64,000 nt of DNA from Methylococcus mesophilus (GCF_026247885.1 NZ_CP110921.1:1054001-1118000); one strand, 5' to 3'; numbered from the stretch's first letter, positions 48,988-58,933 are shown. Program-made: numbers and translations. The notes: generated from the letters alone by a model not told the origin.

Positions 48988-51900
48988 ATGACGGATTGCT
49001 ACGCGCTTTCGCCGATGCAGGGAAACATGCTCTCGGCGACGCTGTTCGATCAGCGGGAAGGTACCTACATCCAGCAATTGGTCTTGCGAACCAGCGAAAA
49101 TCTCGACGAAGCCGCTTACCGGGAGGCCTGGACCCGCCTGGTCGCCAGGCATGACATCCTGCGGACGGCGTTCGTCTGGCGAAACCTGGAGGCGCCGCTG
49201 CAACGGGTCGAGCCCGCGGTGACGATGCCCTGGGCCGACTTCGACTGGCGCGGTCTGGCGCGGGCGGAACAGGAGAGCCGGTTCGACGCTTTCCTCGCCG
49301 AGGACAGGCTGCACGGCTTCGACATGGCCGAGGCGCCTCTGCACCGCCTGAGTTTGATTCGCATCGCCGGGGACGAACACTGGGCGGTCTGGACCTACCA
49401 CCACGCGCTGCTGGATGGACGGGCGCGGCTCATCATCATGGAAGAGCTGTTCCTGATCTACCAGGCACTGCGGGACGACCACGAGCCGGAGCTGCCGCCG
49501 GCGACGCCGTACCGCGGCTACATCGACTGGCTGGACTCCGTCGACTTCGCGGCGAGTGAAGACTACTGGCGTGGTCTGCTGGCGGATTCCGAAGAACCCA
49601 ACCGCGTCCTGAGCGCCCTGCCCGAGCCGCGGCCCTTGTCGCCCGCCCACACCGGCGGACTGGTTCAAGCCTGGGCGCCTCCGGCCCTTTATGAGGCGCT
49701 CCAGGAACTCGCGAAGAAGCAGGACGTCACGCTCAACACCCTGGTCCAGGCCGCCTGGGCCCTGCTGATTGCACGCCACAGCGGGCTCGACGATGTGGTG
49801 TTCGGCGCCACGCGTTCCTGCCGTAAATCCGTGCCGGCGGGCGAGGCCATCGTCGGGCCGATCATCAACACCACGCCGGTGCGCCTGAAGGCAGACCCCG
49901 CCAAGTCCGTCGCCGAATTCATCCGCGAGCTTCGGCGCCAGCACCTGAGCGTGCGCGACCACGAGCACACGCCGACGGCCCGTATCCACGCCTGGAGCGG
50001 CCTGCCGGCCGGGATGCCGTTGTTCACCACCATCGTGGTCTTCGAGAACTACCACGTGGTGAAGTCCCGGGGCGGCGACTGGGACAAGCGCCGCTTCGAA
50101 CTGAAGGAACAGACCGACCACCTCATCCTGGCGGGCTACCTCGCCGACGGCCTGCTGCTCAAGATCGAATTCGACCGCCGCCTGTTCGAGGACGACACCG
50201 TCGAGCGCATGCTGCAACAACTGCTGACGATCCTCGAGAGCCTGGCGGCCTGCGCCGACGGCAAACTCGCAGACCTGCGCAGCCTCCCGGACGGCGAACT
50301 GCACCGGCTGCTGGTGGAGTGGAACGACACCGGCACCCGCTACCCCGAAGTCACCCTGGGCGAACTCTTCTCCGCGCAGGCGCGCCGCACGCCGGACGCC
50401 ATCGCGGTCCAAAGCGGAAACCAGCGCCTGAGCTACGGCGAACTGGAACGGCGCTCGAACCGGTTGGCGGCCCTTTTGCTGAGCAAAGGCGCGGGTCCCG
50501 GTTCCGTGGTCGCCCTGCTGCTCGACCGCAGTTGCGAACTGGCGGTCGGCCTCCTCGGCGTACTGAAGGCCGGTGGCGCCTACCTGCCGCTGGATCCCGC
50601 CTATCCCGAAGACCGGCTCGCCTACATGCTCGAGGACTCGGGCGCGCGGATCGTGCTGACCCGGACCGCCCTGGCCGATGCCCTTCGCCATCCCGGCGTC
50701 GAACTGCTGCGGCTGGACACCGGCTGGGAATCCGACCCCGCCGGCTCGGACGAAGCTCCCCCGTGCTGCGCGAAGCCGGACCACCTCGCCTATCTGATGT
50801 ATACCTCCGGTTCGACGGGCCTGCCGAAGGGCGTGATGGTCCCGCACCGCGGCGTCGTCAACCTGTGTGGGGCGATGCAGCGCCGCTATGGACTCGGCCC
50901 GCACGACCGCGTCCTGCAGTACGCCTCCATCAGTTTTGACATCTGCGTGGAGGAGATTTACCCGACCTGGCATGCCGGCGGCACGGTCGTGTTCCGCGAC
51001 GAGACCCAGGGCCATTCGGTCCACGAGTTCCTGGACTGGGCCGCCCACGAAGGCATCACCGTGTTCAACCTTCCTACCGCGTTCTGGAACGAACTGGTAC
51101 GGGGACTCGGCACGAGCGGCGCAGGTCTGCCCGACAGCCTGCGATTGACCGTGGTCGGCGGGGAAAAGGCCTCCCGCGCCATGCTGGAGGCCTGGAACCG
51201 CCTGCCCGGCGCAGCCCGCGTTGCCTGGCTCAACACCTACGGGCCGACCGAAACGACGGTCACCGCGACCGTCTACCAGCCGCCGCAGTTCTCCCCTGCC
51301 GGCCCGCCGGCCACCGATCCGCCGATCGGCCGGCCCATCGACAACGTCCGCCTGTACGTGCTCGACCGCCATCTGCAACCGGCGCCTATCGGGGTGCCGG
51401 GCGAGCTGTACATCGGCGGCGCCGGCGTGGCGAAAGGCTATCGGCGGCGTCCCGAACTCACCGCCGCGGCCTTTGTCCCCGATCCGTTCGCCGGCGCCCC
51501 CGAGGCCCGGATGTACCGCACAGGCGACCTAGTGCGTTACGGCGCCGACGGCCAGTTGTCTTTCGTGGGGCGCAACGACAACCAGGTCAAGATCAGCGGC
51601 TTCCGGGTCGAACCGGGCGCAATCGAAGCGGCGATCGAGCGTTATGACGGCGTGGCCCAGGCCGCGGTGAAGGCCGTCGAAGCGCCGGGCGGGAAATATC
51701 TCGCCGCCTACGTCGTTCCGGCGCCGGGCGGCCGGTTCGACGCCAAGGACCTGGAAACCTTCCTGCGGGACACCCTGCCGGAGCACAAAATCCCCCGGGT
51801 GTTCCTAGCCTTGGCGGAATTCCCGCTCACACCGGGCGGCAAGCTGGACCGCAAGGCCCTGCCCGATCCTGCAGCGCCCTCCCCCTCAGCCGGCGGCGCC

Positions 51901-52935
51901 GAAGTTCCCCGCAGCGGCAGCGAGAGGAAACTCGCCGCGATCTTCGAGGAGCTTTTCCCGGCACGCTCGATCGGCCTCCGGGACAACTTCTTCGCCATCG
52001 GCGGCGATTCGCTGCGGGCCTTCCAACTGCTCACGCGCATCGAACTCGCCTGCGGCCAACGGCTTTCGTTCGCCGCCCTGGCGAGGGCCGCCACGGTCGA
52101 ACAACTGGCAGCACTGATCGACGGCGGGGGCGATGCGGAGACTCCGAACACCCACATCGTTCCCTTGAGCCTGGAGGCCGCCCAGGGGCCTGCGCTTTTC
52201 CTCGTCCACGGCGTGGGCGGCAGCGTGCACTGGTATCACGCCCTGGCCGAATCGCTGAAAGCCGACTTCAACCTCTACGGCATCCAGTCGCCCGGCATGG
52301 ACGAAGGCGAGGACGCCCTGATCGGCGCCGACGTCGAAAGTCTGGCCCGCCTCTACATCTCGGAAATCAAGGCCGTCCAGGCGCAGGGGCCGTATTGGAT
52401 CGGCGGCCACTCCATGGGGGGCATCATCGCCTTCGAGATGGCCCGTCAGTTCCACGCACTGGGAGACGAGGTCGCGCTGGTGGCGAATTTCGACAACTGG
52501 AACCGCGCGGCGGACGCCCCCGGTTTCGGCACCAAGCTGCTGCGTCTCGCCGTCCATTTCGTGAAACTCGGCACCGCGGACAAGCTGCGGTTCCTGCGCG
52601 ATAAGATGCAGTGGGCGAAACAGTGCCTCAGCGCGCGCTTGGCACCCGGCCGGGCCGACGCCCGTCCGCTGGAGGAAATGAAAGCCGCTAACGTCAAGGC
52701 CGCCTACCGCTACCTGCCCGGCTTCTATCCCGGCACCCTCACGCTGTTCCGGGCCCGCCAGCAGGCCGCCACCGCCCTGGACGATCCGCTGCTCGGCTGG
52801 AACGGACTGGCGGAGGAAATCGACGTCGTGGAAGTACCCGGCAATCATTACACCCTGCTCGGCGAACCGCACGTCCGCACGCTGGCCGACGAACTGAGGC
52901 GCCGGGCGCGGCCCCTGGGGAGCAGCGGGCGCTGA
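48988..52935 (+). CDS. Single-module nonribosomal peptide synthetase (C-A-T-TE)
   Basis: From the ATG chosen it is 1315 residues. Domains in order: condensation (1-440, ALSPMQGNML and catalytic HHALLDG at 138-144), adenylation (about 450-950, with YTSGSTGLPKG near 604, NTYGPTETT near 748, YRTGDLVRY near 845 and GKLDRKALP near 951), carrier (970-1045, IGGDSLRAF with the phosphopantetheine Ser near 1007) and thioesterase (1060-1310, HGVGG and GHSMGG near 1139). All core residues look intact. Stachelhaus positions read by eye give D-I-E-N-V-G-T-V-T-K; Glu at the third position hints at a basic or amino-group side chain. Two alpha/beta-hydrolase genes follow. The product is unknown. Confidence 0.93.
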   Translation: MTDCYALSPMQGNMLSATLFDQREGTYIQQLVLRTSENLDEAAYREAWTRLVARHDILRTAFVWRNLEAPLQRVEPAVTMPWADFDWRGLARAEQESRFDAFLAEDRLHGFDMAEAPLHRLSLIRIAGDEHWAVWTYHHALLDGRARLIIMEELFLIYQALRDDHEPELPPATPYRGYIDWLDSVDFAASEDYWRGLLADSEEPNRVLSALPEPRPLSPAHTGGLVQAWAPPALYEALQELAKKQDVTLNTLVQAAWALLIARHSGLDDVVFGATRSCRKSVPAGEAIVGPIINTTPVRLKADPAKSVAEFIRELRRQHLSVRDHEHTPTARIHAWSGLPAGMPLFTTIVVFENYHVVKSRGGDWDKRRFELKEQTDHLILAGYLADGLLLKIEFDRRLFEDDTVERMLQQLLTILESLAACADGKLADLRSLPDGELHRLLVEWNDTGTRYPEVTLGELFSAQARRTPDAIAVQSGNQRLSYGELERRSNRLAALLLSKGAGPGSVVALLLDRSCELAVGLLGVLKAGGAYLPLDPAYPEDRLAYMLEDSGARIVLTRTALADALRHPGVELLRLDTGWESDPAGSDEAPPCCAKPDHLAYLMYTSGSTGLPKGVMVPHRGVVNLCGAMQRRYGLGPHDRVLQYASISFDICVEEIYPTWHAGGTVVFRDETQGHSVHEFLDWAAHEGITVFNLPTAFWNELVRGLGTSGAGLPDSLRLTVVGGEKASRAMLEAWNRLPGAARVAWLNTYGPTETTVTATVYQPPQFSPAGPPATDPPIGRPIDNVRLYVLDRHLQPAPIGVPGELYIGGAGVAKGYRRRPELTAAAFVPDPFAGAPEARMYRTGDLVRYGADGQLSFVGRNDNQVKISGFRVEPGAIEAAIERYDGVAQAAVKAVEAPGGKYLAAYVVPAPGGRFDAKDLETFLRDTLPEHKIPRVFLALAEFPLTPGGKLDRKALPDPAAPSPSAGGAEVPRSGSERKLAAIFEELFPARSIGLRDNFFAIGGDSLRAFQLLTRIELACGQRLSFAALARAATVEQLAALIDGGGDAETPNTHIVPLSLEAAQGPALFLVHGVGGSVHWYHALAESLKADFNLYGIQSPGMDEGEDALIGADVESLARLYISEIKAVQAQGPYWIGGHSMGGIIAFEMARQFHALGDEVALVANFDNWNRAADAPGFGTKLLRLAVHFVKLGTADKLRFLRDKMQWAKQCLSARLAPGRADARPLEEMKAANVKAAYRYLPGFYPGTLTLFRARQQAATALDDPLLGWNGLAEEIDVVEVPGNHYTLLGEPHVRTLADELRRRARPLGSSGR

Positions 52936-52962
52936 CCCCGCATCCCCACCTCGCCGGAAATC

Positions 52963-53916
52963 ATGCCGTTCAGCCATTCCTACCCGTTCGATCCGACCTA
53001 CGGGTTTTCCCTCGACCAGCTGCTCCGGGTGGAACCGCCCGACCCGCCGGAAGACTTCGCCGCCTTCTGGTCGGCGAGGTATGACAATGCGAGAACCGTG
53101 GCTCCCCGGCCGGAACTCCGCCGCTGCGGCTGGAGCCATCCGCGCTTTCAGACATTCGACCTCACCTACCGCTCGACCGGCTCGATCGACATCGGCGGCT
53201 GGGCGCTGATCCCGGCGCACGGCCGGATCAACCGGGGCTTCGTGGTCGGCCACGGCTACGGTGGCCGCGGCGGTCCCGATCTCGATCTCCCGTTCGACGA
53301 CGCCGCCGTCCTGTTTCCCTGCTTCCGCGGCCTCTCCCGCAGCCGCTGTTCCGGCATTCCCGACGCTCCGGACCGGCATGTGCTGTGCGGAATCGAGGAT
53401 CGCGACCGCTACGTCCTCGGCGGCTGCGTGGACGACCTCTGGCTGGCCGTCAGTGCCCTGCTCGAACTGTTTCCCGAGGTCGAAGGCCGCGTGGGCTACC
53501 TCGGCATCAGCTTCGGCGGCGGCATCGGCGCCCTGAGCCTGCCGTGGGAGCCGCGCATCCGCAGGGCCCATCTCAACGTGCCGACCTTCGGCCACCAGCC
53601 GCTGCGGCTGACGCTGCCGACGGTCGGCAGCGGGGAATCGGTCCGGCGCTATCAAGCCACCCACGGTAACGTGACGGCAACCTTGGCCTATTACGATGCC
53701 GCCATCGCCGCGCGCTTCACCGGCATCCCGGTGCACGTCGCCGCCGCCCTGTTCGATCCGGCGGTCGCGCCGCCCGGCCAGTTCGCCGTCTACAACGCGC
53801 TCGCCGGGCCGAAAGAGCTGTTTGTGCTGGACGCGGGACATTTCGACTATCCGCGCAAGCCCGAACAGGACCGATCGTTGTCCGCCGCCATTGCGGCATT
53901 TTTCGAGCCGCTATGA
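52963..53916 (+). CDS. Acetyl-xylan-esterase-like (CE7/AXE1) alpha/beta-hydrolase
   Basis: The 317 residues match the CE7-type esterase layout: an N-terminal DPPEDFAAFWSARYDNA, RGFVVGHGYGGRGG near 91-104 (oxyanion region), nucleophile elbow GISFGGG with Ser183, Asp in ALFDPAVAPPGQ near 265, and His in DAGHFDYPR near 292. No signal peptide, so it acts in the cytoplasm. It starts 27 bases after the NRPS and overlaps the next gene by ATGA. Given the context it may process the NRPS product rather than a polysaccharide; this is inference. Confidence 0.85.
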   Translation: MPFSHSYPFDPTYGFSLDQLLRVEPPDPPEDFAAFWSARYDNARTVAPRPELRRCGWSHPRFQTFDLTYRSTGSIDIGGWALIPAHGRINRGFVVGHGYGGRGGPDLDLPFDDAAVLFPCFRGLSRSRCSGIPDAPDRHVLCGIEDRDRYVLGGCVDDLWLAVSALLELFPEVEGRVGYLGISFGGGIGALSLPWEPRIRRAHLNVPTFGHQPLRLTLPTVGSGESVRRYQATHGNVTATLAYYDAAIAARFTGIPVHVAAALFDPAVAPPGQFAVYNALAGPKELFVLDAGHFDYPRKPEQDRSLSAAIAAFFEPL

Positions 53917-54641
53917 ACCGGGAATATCACCGCTGGTACACCGAACGCCTGGGCCGCAACATGGAACTGCTCGTGATCGGCCATGCCGGCGCAAAAGTGC
54001 TGGTCTTCCCGACCCGTGACGGACGCTTCCACGAGTACGAAGACCTCCGGCTGGTGGAAAGCCTGCGGCACAAGATCGAGGCCGGCCACCTGCAGCTGTT
54101 CTGCCTGGACAGCATCGACCACGAAGCCCTCTATTGCTTCTGGCGCCATCCGGCCGAGCGCATCCGGCGCCACGTCCAGTTCGAGGAATACATCCTGAAC
54201 GAAGTGTTCCCGCTGATGGCCGCCAGGAACCCGCATCCCTGCACCATCGCGCACGGCTGCAGCCTGGGCGCGTACCACGCCGTCAACATCGCCTTCCGCC
54301 ACCCCCACCTGTTCCGCAAGGTGGCCGCCTTCTCCGGCCGCTACGATCTGACGCTTGGCGTGGAACACTTCCGCGACCTGTTCGACGGCTATTACGACGA
54401 CACCATCTACTACCACACCCCCTCGCATTTTCTCCCCAACCTGGAATGCCCTTGGCGGCTCGAATCGCTGCGGCGCATGGACATCGTGCTCGTGGTGGGC
54501 TGCGACGACCCCTTTCTGGGCAACAACCGCGACCTGAGCCGGATTCTGTGGTCCAAGGGCATCCCCCATGCCCTCCATACCTGGGACGGGCGCGCTCACC
54601 AGGGTCATGCCTGGCGGAAGATGGCGCCGCTGTACGTCTAA
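53913..54641 (+). CDS. Putative esterase (esterase D/antigen 85-type fold)
   Basis: A 242-residue alpha/beta-hydrolase. The nucleophile elbow is AHGCSLGAYHA with Ser117; a likely acidic residue lies in VVGCDDPFLGNN near 197, and the His in DGRAHQGHAWRK near 230. Similar proteins are annotated only as esterases. Translational coupling (ATGA) to the AXE1-like gene and proximity to the NRPS suggest a three-gene unit. Confidence 0.82.
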   Translation: MNREYHRWYTERLGRNMELLVIGHAGAKVLVFPTRDGRFHEYEDLRLVESLRHKIEAGHLQLFCLDSIDHEALYCFWRHPAERIRRHVQFEEYILNEVFPLMAARNPHPCTIAHGCSLGAYHAVNIAFRHPHLFRKVAAFSGRYDLTLGVEHFRDLFDGYYDDTIYYHTPSHFLPNLECPWRLESLRRMDIVLVVGCDDPFLGNNRDLSRILWSKGIPHALHTWDGRAHQGHAWRKMAPLYV

Positions 54642-55241
54642 GCAGGGAATGTTTCCAACTGGTGTCTGCCCTGTTCGATTCGGGCATTGAGCAGGCCGGC
54701 TGATGTGGCATCTGTTCTCGTAAAGGGACCGCCCCCCGGCCGGTAGCTCAACACGCCGAAGACAGCTCGCGACCCGTTGCCGCCAGTCAATCGGAAGGGT
54801 CGAATGGGTGGTTTTCGGTCACTAAGGTATGGGTTATCCAGAATAGCGGACGCCGAATCTGCTGGTGATGCTGGTGGGCAGATGCGGTCTAGCTAGGTAT
54901 TCCAGATTGGACGCATCACGATACTACGAAGAGGGCATCAACCTATGTCAATGGTCGCTGGCCAGCGGCTATTGAGCGAACCGGCGGCTCCGGTGGGCCG
55001 GATTCACCGGATGAAGGATGGGGGCGGAAAGACTCAGTGGTTGTCCGGTGGACGGTTCGGGTATCATTATTTCATAGTAAAGCTCGATTGCATGATGGAC
55101 CCCTTACCGCTGGAAGTCAGATAGACAGAAGGATAGAGCAGGCAACTCAAAGCATGTTGCCGGGCGGCATGATGAGAATGACCGGAAGCTATACGGAAAC
55201 AATTTAATCAATTGTTATGCATAGCATCGAAATCACCCTGG
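54642..55241. other. 600-base region without recognisable gene
   Basis: Stops are frequent in all frames and no coupling, signal peptide or known motif is seen. GC is lower than to the left, and the stretch marks the start of the compositionally different right end. It could be decayed mobile or repeat DNA, but no terminal repeats or transposase fragments were recognised. Confidence 0.6.
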
Positions 55242-55784
55242 ATGTATTCAAAAAACCCGATGGCACCTGGAAACAGTGCAAATAGATTCGATGCCCGCCT
55301 TGGACTCGGCCTCGCAGTACTGGTCACCAGTAACTTGCTGTTCATTGTTCCTTTCCTCATTCAGGAACATTGGCCGGGATGGCTTAAAGCCGTGGCCGGC
55401 TCCATGCTTCTCGCGCCGGATATTGGAACCCTGGCGGCGGTCGCAATCATGGGCAAGGAGAACTTCGAGCGCATAGTGTCCACCGCGAAACGCTGGCTTG
55501 CCAGCAACAAGCCCGCTGGTAACGTCGGGCCAGTCCGTCATTTCATCGGGCTGGTCCTATTTCTATCGCCACTGGTCGTAACTTATGTCCAAGGCTATGC
55601 CCCTGAATGGCTTCCAGACCGTTCGCCTTGGAGGCTCTACACGAACATTGCCAGCGACCTGGTATTCATTACTAGCCTCTTCGTACTGGGCGGCGATTTT
55701 TGGGACAAACTCCGAGCCTTATTCGTACGCGAAGCCCGTGCGGTGTTTCCGGAAACGGCGCAGGTGGAAAGTCAACCGCTATAA
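55242..55784 (+). CDS. Small multi-spanning membrane protein, unknown
   Basis: About 180 residues from an ATG at MYSKNP; starts at a later ATG (MAPGNSANRF) or an upstream TTG are possible and none has a good ribosome-binding site. Four hydrophobic segments are visible (about 23-40, 50-65, 98-115, 131-150), the first two resembling the short transporter-suffix type of membrane domain (LGLGLAVLVTSNLLFIVPFL). No known transporter body is present. It stands alone between empty spacers, and its function is unknown. Confidence 0.55.
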   Translation: MYSKNPMAPGNSANRFDARLGLGLAVLVTSNLLFIVPFLIQEHWPGWLKAVAGSMLLAPDIGTLAAVAIMGKENFERIVSTAKRWLASNKPAGNVGPVRHFIGLVLFLSPLVVTYVQGYAPEWLPDRSPWRLYTNIASDLVFITSLFVLGGDFWDKLRALFVREARAVFPETAQVESQPL

Positions 55785-55883
55785 TAGGCCAGCGCGGGGC
55801 CGGCCGGACATCAAACCCCGCCGAATCAGCGCGGCGCCGTTCCGCCGCAAGTGATCCGGCGTTGTCTTAATTCATCGAGGCAA

Positions 55884-55905
55884 ACCCCCAGGCATTGCCG
55901 GGGGT
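55884..55905. other. Hairpin upstream of the acyltransferase gene
   Basis: ACCCCC and GGGGGT form a 6-base-pair stem, extended past a bulged A by GGC/GCC around ATT. It is followed by AT-rich DNA without a clear T-run. A TTATTGC/GCAATAA pair lies a little downstream. It may be a weak terminator for the preceding gene or a leader structure. Confidence 0.35.
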
Positions 55906-55949
55906 AATCTAACTTATTATTATTGCGCCAGCGGCAATAAGTAATTCCC

Positions 55950-58019
55950 ATGACAACTCCCCTTCCCACCCATCGCCCTTCAACCCATCTAGCCTACCAG
56001 AAATACCGCCCTGATATCGACGGCTTACGCGCAGTTGCGGTGTTTGCTGTCGTTGGTTTTCACGCCTTTCCCGATTTCCTCAAAGGTGGATTCATCGGTG
56101 TTGATATATTTTTTGTCATCTCAGGTTTTCTCATCTCTAATATAATCCTCAGCAGTCTCGAACAGGAGCGGTTCAGCTTTACCGAGTTCTATGGACGTCG
56201 TATCCGTCGCATATTTCCTGCATTAAGTACGGTGTTGATGACTTCTTTTGCATTTGGCTGGTTTGTACTGCTGGCCGACGAGTATAAGCAACTCGGAAAG
56301 CACGTGGCTGGCTCGGCAGGATTCATTTCCAATTTTATTCTATGGCAGGAGAGCGGCTATTTCGATAACGCAGGGACGACGAAGCCTTTACTTCGCTTAT
56401 GGAGTCTTGGAGTCGAAGAACAATTCTACCTCGCCTGGCCGTTCCTACTCTGGCTGGCATGGAAATATCGTTTCAACTTCCTGGCAACAACTATTGGGAT
56501 TATAGTCGTTTCTTTTCTGGTGAACATGACGACATATCGCAGCGATGCCGTAGGAGATTTCTATTCGCCACAAACACGGTTTTGGGAGCTCCTCACGGGC
56601 TCCATCCTAGCTTATTCCATTCAGCATAAGGGTTGGCTTTCGGGTAACTCCAGGCAACTTCTAGGCATCTTGGCAGGCAAAGTTAATTCCGTATGGCACG
56701 CTGATCAAAATACCATCCAAACCAGGACTCTCCAATCAGTACTGGGCATACTTATCATTGGCACGGGGATATTTGCTATATCCAAAGAAGATAACTTCCC
56801 AGGGTTTTTGGCTACGGTGCCGGTCGCCGGTGCCGCATCGATTATCGCGGCCGGGCCTCATGCATGGGTAAACCGCGCCATACTATCAAAGAGGTTGATC
56901 GTCTGGTTCGGACTGATCAGCTACCCGCTATATTTATGGCATTGGCCGCTCTTATCGTTCGCGAACCTCGTTGAAGGTGAAACCCCCAGCCACTCCGTTC
57001 GCATCGCCGCAGTGTTATGCTCAATAGTACTCGCTTGGGCGACATACCAAGCAATTGAGAAGCCGATTCGCTCTGGGAAACATGGTAAGCCGGCAGCTAT
57101 TTCCTTGTTTATACTGATGACGCTTATCGGGTCTCTTGGATACGGCGCGTACGAAAAAAACGGGCTGCCTGATAGATTCTTTGCCGAACAACACAATAAG
57201 ATTTCTGAAGCTATCGATGACTGGGAGTGGCCAAACGGCCTGAAAAAAATTGAAGCCGATGGCTTGACTCTTTATGGAAACTCCACCCAGCCCGCCCAAA
57301 TGATTATCGTTGGAGATTCGCACGTCATGCAATTCAGTCCCAAAGTAGCGCATGCCAGCGAACAGGGACAGATTCCGCCTGTATTATTCATGGCTGACAT
57401 AGGCTGTCCCGTAGTTCCTTTTGTTTTTGACGATGCAATACACCAGCATTGCAGGAGTTTCGTAGAGAAATTTCTGGAGCTGCTAAAAAAATCGCCGGAT
57501 ATCAAGAAGATCGTCATTGGCGGGTGCTGGAATTGCTACTTCATCGACCAAACCCGCACAAAAAGGCTTAAAAACGATCCGCAGGATTTCTACTATCAGA
57601 AGGACGGTGACAAGGTGTTATTCCGAGGCCAGGACGGCAGGAGGCTGGCTCTGGCGTCCCTTAAGGAGCTGCTCACCGAACTTTCGAGAGGCTACTCTGT
57701 TTATTTGCTGCTGGACAACCCAAATGGACACTTCTTTAATCCGCGTAAAATGCTTAAGAACAGGCTCGACATTGGACGGAATTCGGAGGGAAATGTCATG
57801 ACCCTTCCCCAGGAGCAGATCGACCTGAACAATGAGTTACGCATGATTGCTCTCGAATCGGGGGCTCAGGTTATCGATCAAGTCTCAAGCCTATGCCCGG
57901 ACTATAGATGTTCACGGCTCGACAAGGATGGCCGCCCCATCTACAAGGATGAAAACCACTTGCGCTCCAGGTTTGTTATCGAAAACAGAAGCCCTATAGA
58001 TGCCGCTTTATCGCCATAG
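55950..58019 (+). CDS. OafA/YrhL-type acyltransferase with SGNH domain
   Basis: The 689 residues start with the acyltransferase-3 signature YRPDIDGLRAVAVFAVVGFH (about 18-37, catalytic His-type motif) and about ten membrane segments up to residue 395, including RIRRIFPAL and LWSLGVEEQFYLAWP. The C-terminal part (about 440-680) is a soluble SGNH esterase-like domain with VGDSHVMQF near 452 and DENHLRS near 670. Such proteins O-acetylate cell-surface glycans. GC is clearly lower than in the left part, suggesting acquisition. No surface-polysaccharide genes adjoin it here. Confidence 0.92.
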   Translation: MTTPLPTHRPSTHLAYQKYRPDIDGLRAVAVFAVVGFHAFPDFLKGGFIGVDIFFVISGFLISNIILSSLEQERFSFTEFYGRRIRRIFPALSTVLMTSFAFGWFVLLADEYKQLGKHVAGSAGFISNFILWQESGYFDNAGTTKPLLRLWSLGVEEQFYLAWPFLLWLAWKYRFNFLATTIGIIVVSFLVNMTTYRSDAVGDFYSPQTRFWELLTGSILAYSIQHKGWLSGNSRQLLGILAGKVNSVWHADQNTIQTRTLQSVLGILIIGTGIFAISKEDNFPGFLATVPVAGAASIIAAGPHAWVNRAILSKRLIVWFGLISYPLYLWHWPLLSFANLVEGETPSHSVRIAAVLCSIVLAWATYQAIEKPIRSGKHGKPAAISLFILMTLIGSLGYGAYEKNGLPDRFFAEQHNKISEAIDDWEWPNGLKKIEADGLTLYGNSTQPAQMIIVGDSHVMQFSPKVAHASEQGQIPPVLFMADIGCPVVPFVFDDAIHQHCRSFVEKFLELLKKSPDIKKIVIGGCWNCYFIDQTRTKRLKNDPQDFYYQKDGDKVLFRGQDGRRLALASLKELLTELSRGYSVYLLLDNPNGHFFNPRKMLKNRLDIGRNSEGNVMTLPQEQIDLNNELRMIALESGAQVIDQVSSLCPDYRCSRLDKDGRPIYKDENHLRSRFVIENRSPIDAALSP

Positions 58020-58229
58020 CTGAAGCTCGGAGTTCGAGTTGAGTATTCTGCCTAACCCTTCTATGCGCCAGGATATACGGAATCTCGAGAAAGAGGACTC
58101 CCTATTCTAGGCAAGCGGATTATCCGGGCCGCGCCCACCACAGGGCTGTTCAATGCTGAAAAATTGATGTAAGACACTTAATGCTTAGTATGCACCAACG
58201 CCCCAGATCTCGGAAAAAGGTTTGCATTG

Positions 58230-58931
58230 CTAAAAGACCTCGTCGCATAAACGGTAACCGATACCGGCTTCGGTCAACAAATAGCGGGGCCGGGCTGGAT
58301 CTGCTTCGATCTTGTGACGGAGTTGTCCCATGTAAATTCGTAAATAATGACTATGTTCTACAAAGGAAGGCCCCCAGACCTTTTCGAGCAATTGTCTGTG
58401 AGTAACCACGAGCCCGGCGTTGCGCGCCAGTACGCAGAGCAAGCGGAACTCGATAGGCGTTAGGTGAATTTCCTCCACACCCACGAAAACCCTGCGTTTC
58501 GTCAACTCTATTTTCAGCTCGCCGACGTGGAGAAACTCCTGAGAACCACCGGGCATTCTTGCAATGCGTCTAAGCAGGGCTTTAATGCGAGACACGAGTT
58601 CGGCCGCATTGAACGGCTTAATCAGGTAATCGTCGGCTCCATTGTCCAGCGCTTGGGTAATATCGTTTTCCTGATTACGGGCAGAGAGAACGATGATGGG
58701 CATATCAGACCACTTGCGCAAACGACGGATGACATCCTGACCATCCATGTCTGGTAAGCCCAGATCCAGTATCAACAGGCTTGGCTGTCGATTACGGGCA
58801 GCGATCAACCCGTCCCGGCCATTAGCAGTAGCAAATACCGAATAGTCTTGGGCTTCCAAAGTGGTGTTCAACAACTGTCGAAACTGTGGGTCGTCTTCGA
58901 CGACTAATAGCAAGGGGGCGGGTTGTATCAT
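58230..58931 (-). CDS. kdpE: OmpR-family response regulator, KdpE-like
   Basis: The 233 residues have a receiver domain with the acidic pair in VVEDDP (10-15), phosphoacceptor Asp56 in LILDLGLPDMDG, and the Lys of YLIKPFNAAE near 104, followed by a winged-helix DNA-binding domain (RVFVGVEEIHLTPIEFRLLC and the C-terminal YLLTEAGIGYRL). KdpE is the closest type by eye. It starts 2 bases after the kinase gene, so they form a pair. No kdpFABC genes are in the window, so the target may differ. Confidence 0.88.
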   Translation of the reverse strand: MIQPAPLLLVVEDDPQFRQLLNTTLEAQDYSVFATANGRDGLIAARNRQPSLLILDLGLPDMDGQDVIRRLRKWSDMPIIVLSARNQENDITQALDNGADDYLIKPFNAAELVSRIKALLRRIARMPGGSQEFLHVGELKIELTKRRVFVGVEEIHLTPIEFRLLCVLARNAGLVVTHRQLLEKVWGPSFVEHSHYLRIYMGQLRHKIEADPARPRYLLTEAGIGYRLCDEVF

Positions 58932-58933
58932 CG

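Noticed and set aside
48730-51378. An 882-codon minus-strand open frame opposite the NRPS
   Set aside because: No motif is present and it crosses the NRPS C and A domains whose cores are intact on the plus strand.
51886-53841. A 651-codon minus-strand open frame opposite the NRPS end and first hydrolase
   Set aside because: It crosses two real genes and is explained by base composition.
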